Shown: positions 1 through 7,181 of the stretch, in pieces
Position numbering within the stretch: the stretch's first letter is position 1
How the letters are laid out: every line of letters begins with the position of its first letter
Assembly: GCA_016793505.1 (NCBI GenBank)
Contig: JAEULW010000306.1
Coordinates: 1-34,620 of the forward strand
Direction: 5' to 3'
DNA length: 34,620 bases
Origin: Methylobacteriaceae bacterium
GTDB lineage: Bacteria > Pseudomonadota > Alphaproteobacteria > Rhizobiales > Beijerinckiaceae
The notes under the pieces: model-generated
The model's input: the letters and a program-made list of their open reading frames with translations, nothing else
Database searches by the model: none
What the model was told of the DNA's origin: nothing
Translations under genes and position numbers: made by a program

Positions 1-1179
1 CACCGCGCGCGCCGAGGAGAGCGGGAAGACGGCATGGATCGGAACCCAGCGCTCGCCATCCTTGCCGAGCATGCCGCGCGGCGGGCCGAAGGGCTGCGAG
101 CGCATCACCTTGGGCACGCTGTTCTCGATCTCGACGCCATGCGCGCGGCCGATCCGGCGCACCTCGCCGACGAGCCTGTCGAGTTCGTTCGCCGCGTGCG
201 CTTCGACCACGAGATGCAGCGTGAAGGCGTGCTCCTTCAGGAAGGACGTGCCGGAGACGGCGACCTGCGCGGCCGATTTCAGGCCGCCCAGCAGCGAGCC
301 TTCCGCCTTCGCCACATTGGCGAGCGTCTTCGCCCCGTCCATCAGCTTGTTGACGCTCGCCGAGTGCTCGACCTTGGTGCGATCGATGCCGAAGCCTTCG
401 GCGACCGCGCGCAACGGCGCCATCTCGATCTGCGCCTGCGCCATGTCGGCGATGGCGCGAAAGCCGAAGGAGAGATGCGCGACATGGTCCGGCCGCCGCT
501 GCAGGCGCAGCGTCGCAGCCACCTTGACGCCCATCGCGCCATTGTCGCCGAGGAACAGGCCGGTCAGATCCGGCCCGCCTTCGCGCGTAAACGGCTTCGC
601 GCCGCGCCGGCCGCCGGAGCCTGTCGTCACGATGGTCCCATCCGCCAGAACCACCGTGACGCCGATCACGGCGTCGGCCACAGTGCCGTTCGCCGCCGAG
701 CCGAAGAAGGCGCTGTTCTGCGACAGAGCGCCGCCGACCGTGGCGCGCGCGCCAGACAGCGGACCCCAATAGGCGGTGCGCAGCCCCGTGCCCTCCAGCG
801 CTTCGTTCACCTGCTTCCAGGTGCAGCCCGCTTCGACCGTGATGTAGAAGTCCGCGGCGTTGACCTCGACGATTCTCGTCAGACGCGAGGCGTCGACGAC
901 GATGGTTCCTTCACGCGCCGGCAGATAGCCCTTGGTGTAGGACATGCCGCCGCCGCGCGGCGTGATCGCACAGCCCGCTCCGGTCGCGATCTTCACGGCG
1001 CGCGCGCATGTTTCGGCATCGCGCGGCGCCACGATCGCCGCCGGCTTCAAGCCGGGCTGCCAGAAGATGTCGTTGGCGTAGTAGGCGCGGCTCGCCTCGT
1101 CGGCGAGCACGATGTCGGGCCCGAAGGCGGCGATGAGTTCGGCGACGGGATCGGCGGAGCGGGCGGCGAGCGCGGTCAT
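1..1179 (-). CDS. FAD-binding oxidase / 2-hydroxy-acid dehydrogenase (GlcD-like), partial at the window edge
   Basis: This is a flavin dehydrogenase of the vanillyl-alcohol-oxidase / GlcD superfamily, which oxidises 2-hydroxy acids such as D-lactate or glycolate. The 393 visible codons start at the ATG complementary to 1177-1179 and stay open to base 1, so the C-terminal part lies outside the window. Residues about 45-215 form an FAD_binding_4 domain: an AIVAPRD stretch, the glycine-rich ITPRGGGMSY, a WGPLSGARATVGGALS nucleotide-binding segment and a GDNGAMGVKVAATLRL segment. The start lies 10 bp after the stop of the upstream hydrolase on the same strand, so the two are probably co-transcribed. 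The divergent IclR, flavoprotein and tartrate dehydrogenase genes support a hydroxy-acid substrate, but the actual substrate cannot be read from the sequence. The family call is secure. Confidence 0.85.
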   Translation of the reverse strand, partial: MTALAARSADPVAELIAAFGPDIVLADEASRAYYANDIFWQPGLKPAAIVAPRDAETCARAVKIATGAGCAITPRGGGMSYTKGYLPAREGTIVVDASRLTRIVEVNAADFYITVEAGCTWKQVNEALEGTGLRTAYWGPLSGARATVGGALSQNSAFFGSAANGTVADAVIGVTVVLADGTIVTTGSGGRRGAKPFTREGGPDLTGLFLGDNGAMGVKVAATLRLQRRPDHVAHLSFGFRAIADMAQAQIEMAPLRAVAEGFGIDRTKVEHSASVNKLMDGAKTLANVAKAEGSLLGGLKSAAQVAVSGTSFLKEHAFTLHLVVEAHAANELDRLVGEVRRIGRAHGVEIENSVPKVMRSQPFGPPRGMLGKDGERWVPIHAVFPLSSARAV

Positions 1180-1189
1180 GTCGGAAAAC

Positions 1190-2080
1190 TCATGCAGCAA
1201 GGGGCGCGAAGGCGTAGCCGCCCGCGCGGCGCAGGATGCGCCCGCCATGCGGTGCGCCGAAATGCGAAGGCAGCACGATCGCCTGGCGCTCCGCCGCGTC
1301 GGCGAGCAGTTGCGCGCGCGTCGCGCGTGCGACGTCGGGCGCCTCGCAAAAGCGGCTGTTCCAGTCCGGCCGGTAGATCTGCATCGGCTGATGCAGCACG
1401 TCCGTGCAGAACACCGCGGTTTCGCCTTGCGATTCGAGCCAGAGCGCCATCAGCCCCGCGGTGTGGCCCGGCGCGACGCGCATCGTCAGGCCCGGCGCGA
1501 TCGATTGTCCGTCCTCGACGAGATCGACGAGACCGGCGTCGCGGATCGGCCTGACGGAATCGGCGAGAACTTCCGTCGCCTCGGGCTGCGCGGCGAGGCC
1601 CGCGCCGCCGTCGAGCCAATGCGCCGTCTCGACTGCGCCCCACACGTAGCGGGCGCGCGGAAAGGCTGGAATCCAGCGCCCGCTTTCGAGCCTTGTGTTC
1701 CAGCCCACATGATCGATGTGCAGATGCGTGTTGACGACATGCGTGACGTCGTCCGGCGCGACGCCTGCATCCGCGAGCCGTTCGAGAAACGGCGTGTCGA
1801 GATCGACGAAGCGCTGGAACGCCGGCGCCGAACGCTTCTTGGCGTTGCCGCAGCCGGTGTCGACGAGGAGGGTCAGACCGCGCCCGCGCACCAGCCAAGC
1901 GTGCATGCTCGACATCAGCTTGCCGGACGCGGCGTCGCGGAAACCGGGCTGCGTCAGCAGCGGGTGCGCCTCGAGAATGCGCGGGTCGTAGTCTGGAAAC
2001 AGGAAATCCGGCGCAAATCCCGGCGTCAGCATCTCCTCGATGCGCGCGACGGAGAAATCGCCGATCCGCAAGTCGGGCAT
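1190..2080 (-). CDS. Metallo-beta-lactamase-fold metallo-hydrolase
   Basis: This 296-residue protein belongs to the glyoxalase II / lactonase-like branch of the metallo-beta-lactamase superfamily, whose members hydrolyse lactones, thioesters or phosphoesters with a two-metal centre. The zinc motif THLHIDH is at residues 118-124. Downstream metal ligands lie in APGHTAG, CTDVLHQ and PSHFGAPHGG. There is no signal peptide, so it is cytoplasmic. It is the first gene of a leftward unit and its stop lies 10 bp before the FAD dehydrogenase start. The pairing suggests a lactone or ester made or used by the flavoenzyme, but this is inference. Its promoter would lie in the divergent region shared with the IclR gene. 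A quorum-quenching lactonase role is possible but not supported by context. Confidence 0.88.
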   Translation of the reverse strand: MPDLRIGDFSVARIEEMLTPGFAPDFLFPDYDPRILEAHPLLTQPGFRDAASGKLMSSMHAWLVRGRGLTLLVDTGCGNAKKRSAPAFQRFVDLDTPFLERLADAGVAPDDVTHVVNTHLHIDHVGWNTRLESGRWIPAFPRARYVWGAVETAHWLDGGAGLAAQPEATEVLADSVRPIRDAGLVDLVEDGQSIAPGLTMRVAPGHTAGLMALWLESQGETAVFCTDVLHQPMQIYRPDWNSRFCEAPDVARATRAQLLADAAERQAIVLPSHFGAPHGGRILRRAGGYAFAPLAA

Positions 2081-2164
2081 CGCGCCTCGTTCGCTCCCTG
2101 CGTTTCCCCTGCGCCGCGTCGGGCGTGGCGTCGTCGGCGGGCATCCAAACGCAATCGCCGAATC

Positions 2165-2200
2165 GTGTCAATTCATAACGCGCGTGTCGTCTATTGACAC
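2165..2200. promoter_or_regulatory. Inverted repeat with back-to-back -35 boxes (candidate IclR operator)
   Basis: A perfect 8-bp inverted repeat, GTGTCAAT-N20-ATTGACAC, lies in the 163-bp gap between the divergent hydrolase and IclR genes. Each arm contains a consensus -35 hexamer TTGACA pointing outward: 2194-2199 on the plus strand, and the complement of 2166-2171 on the minus strand. On the minus strand a TTGGAT hexamer follows after a 17-bp spacer (complement of 2143-2148), a fair -10. No good -10 is visible on the plus strand. A regulator bound here would cover both -35 boxes. Binding by the neighbouring IclR protein is inferred from position. Confidence 0.55.
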
Positions 2201-2243
2201 AGGCGAGCGATGGCCGGAAGCTGCTCGGCGGGAGGAGCGCCGC

Positions 2244-3026
2244 ATGCCGCCAGTCGTCAGCGCGTCGGCCGCGCGGGGCGTCGCCAGCGTGCGCGCCGTG
2301 CAGCGCGCCGCAGCGATTCTGAGATGCTTCGAGGGGCGGGGCCTGCTCGGCCTCGCCGACGTCGCGCGCGCCGCCGCGCTCGACAAGGGCACGACGCGGC
2401 GCCTGCTGCTCACCATGATGAAGGACGGGCTGATCGCCCGCGATCCGACCAGCGAGCGCTATGGTCTCGGGCCGCTGATCCGCCGCCTCGCCGCCGATGT
2501 GACGCTCGAGGTCGATCTACGCGCCATCGCCGCGCCGGTCCTCGCCGAGCTCGCCGCCGAATTGCAGATCACCGCCTTCCTCTCCGTCTATCAGAACGCA
2601 CAGGCGATTTGCCTCGATCGCATTCACGACATGAAAGGCATGGAGGTGCGCTGGTGGGCTGTCGGCGGCACGCTGCCTCTCAACTGCGGCGGCGCGCCCA
2701 AGGTGCTGCTCGCCTTTCAGAGCGACGCCGAGATCGCCCGCGCCCTCGCCACGGGGCTCGAGCCGATGACGCCGCGCAGCGTGCTCGATCCGGCGCGGCT
2801 GAGAAGCCATCTGCGCCTCGTGCGTCGCCGCGGCTGGGATCTCGCCGTCGACGATGTCGTCGTCGGCCTCACCGCGCTCGCTGTGCCGGTGCTCGACGCA
2901 CAGGGCGCGCTGGTCTGCGCCATCAGCATCGCCGGCCTGACGCCGCAGATGGTCAGCCGCGGCCGCCCGGTCCATCTCGATCGCCTCGCCGCCGCGGCCG
3001 GGCGCATCGCCGCGCAGCTGACATGA
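2244..3026 (+). CDS. IclR-family transcriptional regulator
   Basis: This 260-residue DNA-binding regulator has an N-terminal winged helix-turn-helix at about residues 12-75 (SVRAVQRAAAILRCF, then GLADVARAAALDKGTTRRLL). A C-terminal IclR ligand-binding domain follows, with the usual RWWAVGGTLPLNCGGAPK core and a late CAISIAG strand. The start was chosen because GGAGG at 2231-2235 precedes it by 8 bases; the frame is open further upstream but overlaps the divergent gene. The stop overlaps the next start as ATGA, so it is the first gene of an operon with the flavoprotein and ttuC. Proteins of this family usually sense small acids or aromatics and regulate adjacent catabolic genes, so it probably controls both divergent units and itself. 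The effector is unknown. Confidence 0.92.
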   Translation: MPPVVSASAARGVASVRAVQRAAAILRCFEGRGLLGLADVARAAALDKGTTRRLLLTMMKDGLIARDPTSERYGLGPLIRRLAADVTLEVDLRAIAAPVLAELAAELQITAFLSVYQNAQAICLDRIHDMKGMEVRWWAVGGTLPLNCGGAPKVLLAFQSDAEIARALATGLEPMTPRSVLDPARLRSHLRLVRRRGWDLAVDDVVVGLTALAVPVLDAQGALVCAISIAGLTPQMVSRGRPVHLDRLAAAAGRIAAQLT

Positions 3027-4240
3027 CGCGCGGGCCGGTCGGTCTTGTCGTCGGCGCCGGCCCCGCCGGTCTGATGGCGGCGGATGAGATGGCGCGCGCC
3101 GGCCTCGCAGTGACAATCATCGACCATATGCCGAGCGTCGGTCGCAAATTCCTGATGGCTGGCCGCGGCGGCCTCAACCTGACCCACAGCGAGCCGCGCA
3201 ACGCCTTTCTCACCCGCTACGGCGCCGCGGCTCCGCGCATCGCGCCGCTGCTCGAGGCCTTCTCGCCGGAAGATCTGCGCGCTTTCGCGCAGTCGCTCGG
3301 GCAGGAGACCTTCGTCGGCACCAGCGGCCGCGTCTTCCCGCGCGCGATGAAGGCCTCGCCGATGCTGCGCGCCTGGCTCGCGCGGCTGCGCGATCTCGGC
3401 GTGACCTTCCGTCTGCGCGCCCGCTTCGCCGGCTTCGCGCCGGGCGGCCTGCGCCTCGTCGACGAGCGCGGCGAAGAAGTGATCACCGCCGACGCGATCG
3501 TGCTGGCCCTCGGCGGCGCCTCCTGGCCGCGGCTCGGCGCCGATGGCGGCTGGGCGGAGAGCTTCCGCGCCGCGGGAATCGACGTCGCGCTGTTCCGCCC
3601 CGCCAATTGCGGCGTGCTGATCGACTGGTCGGCGCCGATGCGCGCCCGCGCCGGCGAACCATTGAAACGCATTGCGCTGTCGATCGTCGATCGTCGCTTT
3701 CGCGGCGACGCCGTCATCACGCGGCGCGGGCTCGAGGGCGGACCGGTTTATGCGCTCTCGCCCCTCGCCCGCGACGCGCTGGCGCGCGGCGAGCGCGTCA
3801 CGCTCGACGTCGATCTGCGTCCCGATGTCGATGCGCAGCGCCTCGCCGCCGCGCTGGCGCGCGGACGCCCCGGCGACTCGCTCGCCAATGCGCTGCGCAA
3901 GGCGACCGGGCTCGCGCCGGCCGCGGTCGCGCTGCTGCGCGAAGCCGGGCCGCCGCCGCGCGAGCCGGCGGCGCTCGCCGCCGCGATCAAGCAGGTCCGC
4001 CTGCCGCTCGCCGGCGTCGCCGGGCTCGAGCGCGCCATCTCCACCGCCGGCGGCGTGCGCTTCGATGAACTCGACGACAACCTCATGCTGAAGCGTCGGC
4101 CCGGCGTCTTCATCGCCGGCGAAATGCTCGACTGGGAGGCGCCGACAGGCGGCTATCTGTTGCAGGCCTGCTTTTCATCGGGCTATGTGGCAGGGCGCGC
4201 CGCCGCGGCCCGGGCGCTCGCGCCGGAGAGGACGCCATGA
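3023..4240 (+). CDS. NAD(P)/FAD-dependent oxidoreductase, HI0933/BaiN-type flavoprotein (TIGR03862-like)
   Basis: This 405-residue flavoprotein opens with a Rossmann dinucleotide motif, VVGAGPAGLMAADEMARAG (residues about 9-27). The family-specific GRKFLMAGRGGLNLTHS segment follows near residues 40-56, and an ALGGASWPRLGADG segment lies near 160. The C-terminal FIAGEMLDWEAPTGGYLLQ segment forms the second FAD-contact region. It resembles the HI0933/BaiN family, whose cellular function is mostly unknown; the TIGR03862 subgroup assignment is from memory of the motifs. The start overlaps the iclR stop (ATGA) and its stop overlaps the ttuC start (ATGA), so it is translationally coupled to both. 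Its role in hydroxy-acid metabolism is inferred only from that coupling. Confidence 0.85.
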   Translation: MTRGPVGLVVGAGPAGLMAADEMARAGLAVTIIDHMPSVGRKFLMAGRGGLNLTHSEPRNAFLTRYGAAAPRIAPLLEAFSPEDLRAFAQSLGQETFVGTSGRVFPRAMKASPMLRAWLARLRDLGVTFRLRARFAGFAPGGLRLVDERGEEVITADAIVLALGGASWPRLGADGGWAESFRAAGIDVALFRPANCGVLIDWSAPMRARAGEPLKRIALSIVDRRFRGDAVITRRGLEGGPVYALSPLARDALARGERVTLDVDLRPDVDAQRLAAALARGRPGDSLANALRKATGLAPAAVALLREAGPPPREPAALAAAIKQVRLPLAGVAGLERAISTAGGVRFDELDDNLMLKRRPGVFIAGEMLDWEAPTGGYLLQACFSSGYVAGRAAAARALAPERTP

Positions 4241-5304
4241 AGAACAGCTACCGCATCGCGGTGATCCCCGGCGACGGCATCGGCAAGGAGGTCGTGCCCG
4301 AAGGGGTGCGCGCGCTCGAGGCCGCGGCGAAGCGCTTCGACATCGGCCTTCACTTCGACTGGTTCGACTTCGCCTCCTGTGACTATCACGACAGGCACGG
4401 CAAGATGATGCCGGACGACTGGCAGGAGCGCATCGGCAGGCACGACGCCATCTTCTTCGGCGCCGTCGGCTGGCCGGACAAGCTGCCCGATCACATCTCG
4501 CTCTGGGGCTCGCTGCTGCAGTTCCGCCGCGTCTTCGACCAGTATGTCAACCTGCGTCCCGTCAGGCTGATGCCGCACGTGCCGTGCCCGCTCGCCGGCC
4601 GCAAGGTCGGCGACATCGACTTCTGGATCGTACGCGAGAACACCGAGGGCGAATACTCCTCCGTCGGCGGTCGCATGTTCGCCGGCACGCCGCGCGAGAT
4701 GGTGACGCAGCAGGCGGTGTTCACCCGCCACGGCGTCGACCGGGTGCTGCGCTACGCTTTCGATCTCGCCATGAAGCGGCCGAAGCGCCATCTCACCTCG
4801 GCGACGAAATCGAACGGCATCTCGATCTCGATGCCCTACTGGGACGAACGCGTGCGCGAGATGGCGAAGGCCTATCCGGACGTGCGCTGGGACCAGTATC
4901 ACATCGACATTCTCTGCGCCCATTTCGTGCTCAATCCCGACCGGTTCGACGTCGTCGTCGCCTCGAACCTGTTCGGCGACATTCTCTCCGATCTCGGTCC
5001 GGCCTGCACCGGCACGATCGGCGTCGCGCCCTCGGGCAACATCAATCCGGAGGGCGATTTTCCCTCGCTGTTCGAGCCGGTGCACGGTTCGGCGCCGGAC
5101 ATTGCGGGACAGGGGATCGCCAATCCGGTCGGCCAGATCTGGTCGGGCGCGATGATGCTCGAGCATCTCGGCCATGCCGAGGCGGCGCGCGCCATCGTCG
5201 CGGCGATCGAGGGCGCGCTCGCCGACGCGCGGCTGCGCACGCGCGATCTCGGCGGCCGCGCCTCGACGATCGAGGCGGGCAGGGCGATCGCCGACCGGAT
5301 TTGA
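4237..5304 (+). CDS. ttuC: Tartrate dehydrogenase / D-malate dehydrogenase (decarboxylating)
   Basis: This 355-residue enzyme belongs to the beta-decarboxylating dehydrogenases (isocitrate and isopropylmalate dehydrogenase fold). Tartrate dehydrogenases oxidise L- and meso-tartrate and oxidatively decarboxylate D-malate with NAD and a divalent metal. Visible features are the N-terminal IPGDGIGKEVV, the substrate-loop arginines in LQFRRVFDQYVNLRP (about residues 95-108), the catalytic Tyr140 in NTEGEYSS, Lys191 in TKSNG, and metal-binding Asp224, Asp248 and Asp252 (NLFGDILSD at 244-252). The GSAPDIAG motif contributes to the cofactor site. WGSLLQFRR and the overall length match the tartrate rather than the isopropylmalate branch. 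It is third in the iclR operon with an ATGA overlap. A D-malate-specific DmlA-type role is an alternative. Confidence 0.9.
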   Translation: MKNSYRIAVIPGDGIGKEVVPEGVRALEAAAKRFDIGLHFDWFDFASCDYHDRHGKMMPDDWQERIGRHDAIFFGAVGWPDKLPDHISLWGSLLQFRRVFDQYVNLRPVRLMPHVPCPLAGRKVGDIDFWIVRENTEGEYSSVGGRMFAGTPREMVTQQAVFTRHGVDRVLRYAFDLAMKRPKRHLTSATKSNGISISMPYWDERVREMAKAYPDVRWDQYHIDILCAHFVLNPDRFDVVVASNLFGDILSDLGPACTGTIGVAPSGNINPEGDFPSLFEPVHGSAPDIAGQGIANPVGQIWSGAMMLEHLGHAEAARAIVAAIEGALADARLRTRDLGGRASTIEAGRAIADRI

Positions 5305-5317
5305 GGCGATCCGGTTT

Positions 5318-5346
5318 CCGCTGTCATGGCCGGGCTCGTCCCGGCC
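5318..5346. repeat. Short palindromic intergenic repeat / possible bidirectional terminator
   Basis: The 51-bp gap between the convergent ttuC and SCO genes contains CCGCTGTCAT (5318-5327) followed by a 7-bp perfect stem, GGCCGGG-CTCGT-CCCGGCC (5328-5346). This is the core of GTCATGGCCGGG-type dispersed palindromes common in alphaproteobacterial genomes. The same CCGCTGTCAT leader begins a second element at 13692. There is no T-run, so an intrinsic terminator role is only possible, in either direction. Confidence 0.6.
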
Positions 5347-5355
5347 GTCGGCGCC

Positions 5356-5964
5356 TCACAGATACTTCGCCAGCTCCTTCGCCGCGTCCTCGGCCGGGCG
5401 CGACATGTTGAAGGCGTTCACGAAGCGCCCCTTCTTGTCCATGAGATAGACGATGGCGGTATGGTCCATCGTATAGTCGCCGTCCTTGAGCGGAACCTTC
5501 TTCGCATAGACCCTGTAAGCGCGCCGCATCGCCTCGAGCGCCGTCGGATCGCCGGACAGGCCGGTGATGCGCTTGTCGAAGCTCGACAGAAAATCGGCGA
5601 GCGCCGCCGGCGTGTCGCGTTCCGGATCGACGCTGACGAACAGCGCCGAAATCTTCGCCTGCGGGCCGAGTTTCTCGAACACCGCCGAAACCTCGGCGAG
5701 CGCCGTCGGGCAGACGTCCGGGCAGCGCGTGAAGCCGAAGAAGACGAGGAACGGACGGCCCTCGAAGTCCTTTTCGGTCACCACCCTGCCGTCCGACGTC
5801 TGCAGCCGGAACGGACCGCCGATCGCCGAAGGGGCGGGTTCGCCCGGCCCTCGCCAGCCGTCGAAGACGAGCAGCGTCGCCGCCACCAGCGCCGCCAGCG
5901 CCACGAGCACCAGCGTCAGAGGCAACAGAACGGCTCTTGACGGGGTTCCCGACGCACGCGCCAT
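5356..5964 (-). CDS. SCO1/SenC/PrrC-family copper chaperone
   Basis: This 202-residue membrane-anchored thioredoxin-fold protein belongs to the SCO family, which delivers copper to the CuA site of cytochrome c oxidase or acts as a periplasmic thiol reductase. A single N-terminal membrane helix spans about residues 11-33. The periplasmic domain carries the copper-binding CxxxC (Cys81 and Cys85 in FTRCPDVCPTA) and the conserved His168 in MDHTAIVYL, so all three copper ligands are present. The start is supported by GAGG seven bases upstream, overlapping the stop of a 55-codon gene on the same strand. It is the second gene of a small leftward operon. No cytochrome oxidase genes are visible in the window. 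Confidence 0.93.
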   Translation of the reverse strand: MARASGTPSRAVLLPLTLVLVALAALVAATLLVFDGWRGPGEPAPSAIGGPFRLQTSDGRVVTEKDFEGRPFLVFFGFTRCPDVCPTALAEVSAVFEKLGPQAKISALFVSVDPERDTPAALADFLSSFDKRITGLSGDPTALEAMRRAYRVYAKKVPLKDGDYTMDHTAIVYLMDKKGRFVNAFNMSRPAEDAAKELAKYL

Positions 5965-5973
5965 CGCAAGACC

Positions 5974-6141
5974 TCAGAAACAGTTCAGCGTGACGTTGAG
6001 CAGATCGAAGAACAGGGTCGGGCCGAACTTCGCCCACAACAGACCGCCGGCCGCCGCCAGCAGCACGACGGCCGCCAGGGCCGCGCGGCGCAGCCGCGTC
6101 GCCTCACGTCTGTCCAGCGCCTGGGCGACTTGTCCGGTCAT
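5974..6141 (-). CDS. Small single-pass membrane protein upstream of SCO
   Basis: This is a 55-residue open frame with an ATG complementary to 6139-6141 and a stop complementary to 5974-5976. A good ribosome site (TTGGAG) sits four bases before the start. The protein has a charged N-terminus (QALDRREATRLRR), one hydrophobic helix at about residues 20-36 (AALAAVVLLAAAGGLLW), and a short tail ending Leu-Asn-Cys-Phe. The arginine-rich N-terminus predicts an inside N-terminus and a periplasmic tail. The SCO gene begins 9 bp downstream and its ribosome site overlaps this stop codon, so the two are almost surely co-translated. I do not recognise the family. A role in oxidase assembly or copper handling is inferred from context alone. 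The single terminal cysteine is worth noting. Confidence 0.7.
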   Translation of the reverse strand: MTGQVAQALDRREATRLRRAALAAVVLLAAAGGLLWAKFGPTLFFDLLNVTLNCF

Positions 6142-6168
6142 GGCTCCAAGTCCGATGCGAATGCGGCC

Positions 6169-6174
6169 ATTATA
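6169..6174 (-). promoter_or_regulatory. -10 box (TATAAT) for the small membrane protein-SCO operon
   Basis: The complement of 6169-6174 is a perfect TATAAT in very GC-rich surroundings. It lies 27 bp before the start codon of the 55-codon gene, which would give a leader of roughly 20 bases. The -35 region 17 bp upstream (complement of 6192-6197) does not match the consensus. Confidence 0.5.
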
Positions 6175-6326
6175 GGACGAACCGCCCGCCAGCGCACCTG
6201 CGCCCGTCCGCCGCGCCCCGGCGGCCTGCCTCTCGACATGGCCTGCACGGCGGCCGATGCTGGACCGAAGCGGGGGAGGGAGCGCCGAATCGCGATGAAT
6301 CGAGCCGTTTCGCGCAAGGCGCGCGC

Positions 6327-7181
6327 ATGCTGACCATTTTGTTCGACGGCGTGGCCTACGGCATGGTGCTGTTCGTGCTCGCCTGCGGCCTGTCGGTCAC
6401 GCTCGGCCTGATGAATTTCGTCAATCTGGCGCATGGGGCTTTCGCCATGGCGGGCGGCTATGTCGCCGTGACGCTGGTCAATCGCCATGACGCGCCCTTC
6501 CTCCTGACGCTGCCGCTCGCCTTTCTCGTTCCCGCCGCGATCGGCCTCGTTCTGGAGCGCACGCTCTACCGCCACCTCTATACGCGCTCGCATCTCGACC
6601 AGGTGCTGTTCTCGATCGGCCTCGTCTTCATGTCGGTCGCGGCCGTCGATTACGTCATGGGCTCGCAGCAGCAGATCATCCGCTTGCCCGGATGGCTGCA
6701 AGGGCGCATCGACATCGCCGGCGTCGGCGTCGGGCGCTACCGCGCTTTCGTCATTCTGATCTGCGCCGCTCTGGCCGTCACCCTGCAGGTCGTTCTGGCG
6801 CGCACCCGCTTCGGCGCGCAGCTGCGCGCCGCCGTCGACGATGCGCGCGTCGCGCGCGGGCTCGGCGTCGAGGTGTCGCGCATCTTCGCCCTGACCTTCG
6901 CCGTCGGCTCGGGCCTCGCCGGCCTTGGCGGCGCGCTCGGCGCCGAGATCCTCGGCCTCGATCCGCATTTCCCGCTGAAGTTCATGATCTACTTCCTGAT
7001 TGTCGTCACGGTCGGCGGCGTGTCGAGCATCACCGGCCCCTTTCTCGCCGCGCTGCTCCTCGGAATCGCCGACGTCGCCGGCAAATATTACGTGCCCGGC
7101 GCCGGCGGCTTCGTCATCTACACCGTGATGATCGCGCTGCTCATCCTGCGCCCGCACGGTCTGTTCGCGAGGGCGCGATGA
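6327..7181 (+). CDS. livH: Branched-chain amino acid-type (HAAT) ABC transporter permease, LivH-like
   Basis: This 284-residue inner-membrane permease is of the HAAT family, which imports branched-chain or other amino acids, amides or related compounds. It is hydrophobic throughout, with about eight predicted membrane segments. The family hallmark GLMNFVNLAHGAFAMAGGY lies near residues 27-45, and a GVSSITGPFLAALLLGIADV loop lies near the C-terminus. It is the first gene of a four-gene operon; its stop overlaps the livM start (ATGAG). The ribosome site is weak (AAGG eight bases upstream), and a 12-codon upstream frame (6295-6333) overlaps this start codon, so coupling is possible. No binding-protein gene accompanies the operon, so the substrate is unknown; livH is used as a family name. 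Confidence 0.93.
   Translation: MLTILFDGVAYGMVLFVLACGLSVTLGLMNFVNLAHGAFAMAGGYVAVTLVNRHDAPFLLTLPLAFLVPAAIGLVLERTLYRHLYTRSHLDQVLFSIGLVFMSVAAVDYVMGSQQQIIRLPGWLQGRIDIAGVGVGRYRAFVILICAALAVTLQVVLARTRFGAQLRAAVDDARVARGLGVEVSRIFALTFAVGSGLAGLGGALGAEILGLDPHFPLKFMIYFLIVVTVGGVSSITGPFLAALLLGIADVAGKYYVPGAGGFVIYTVMIALLILRPHGLFARAR

Noticed and set aside
34-1554. A 506-codon plus-strand frame at the left edge
   Set aside because: It lies opposite the FAD dehydrogenase, which has clear domain motifs on the minus strand, and also crosses into the metallo-hydrolase gene.
2210-4240. A 676-codon plus-strand frame that could suggest a regulator-flavoprotein fusion
   Set aside because: Its first 271 codons are an arginine-rich out-of-frame reading of iclR; the flavoprotein has its own start at 3023 overlapping the iclR stop.
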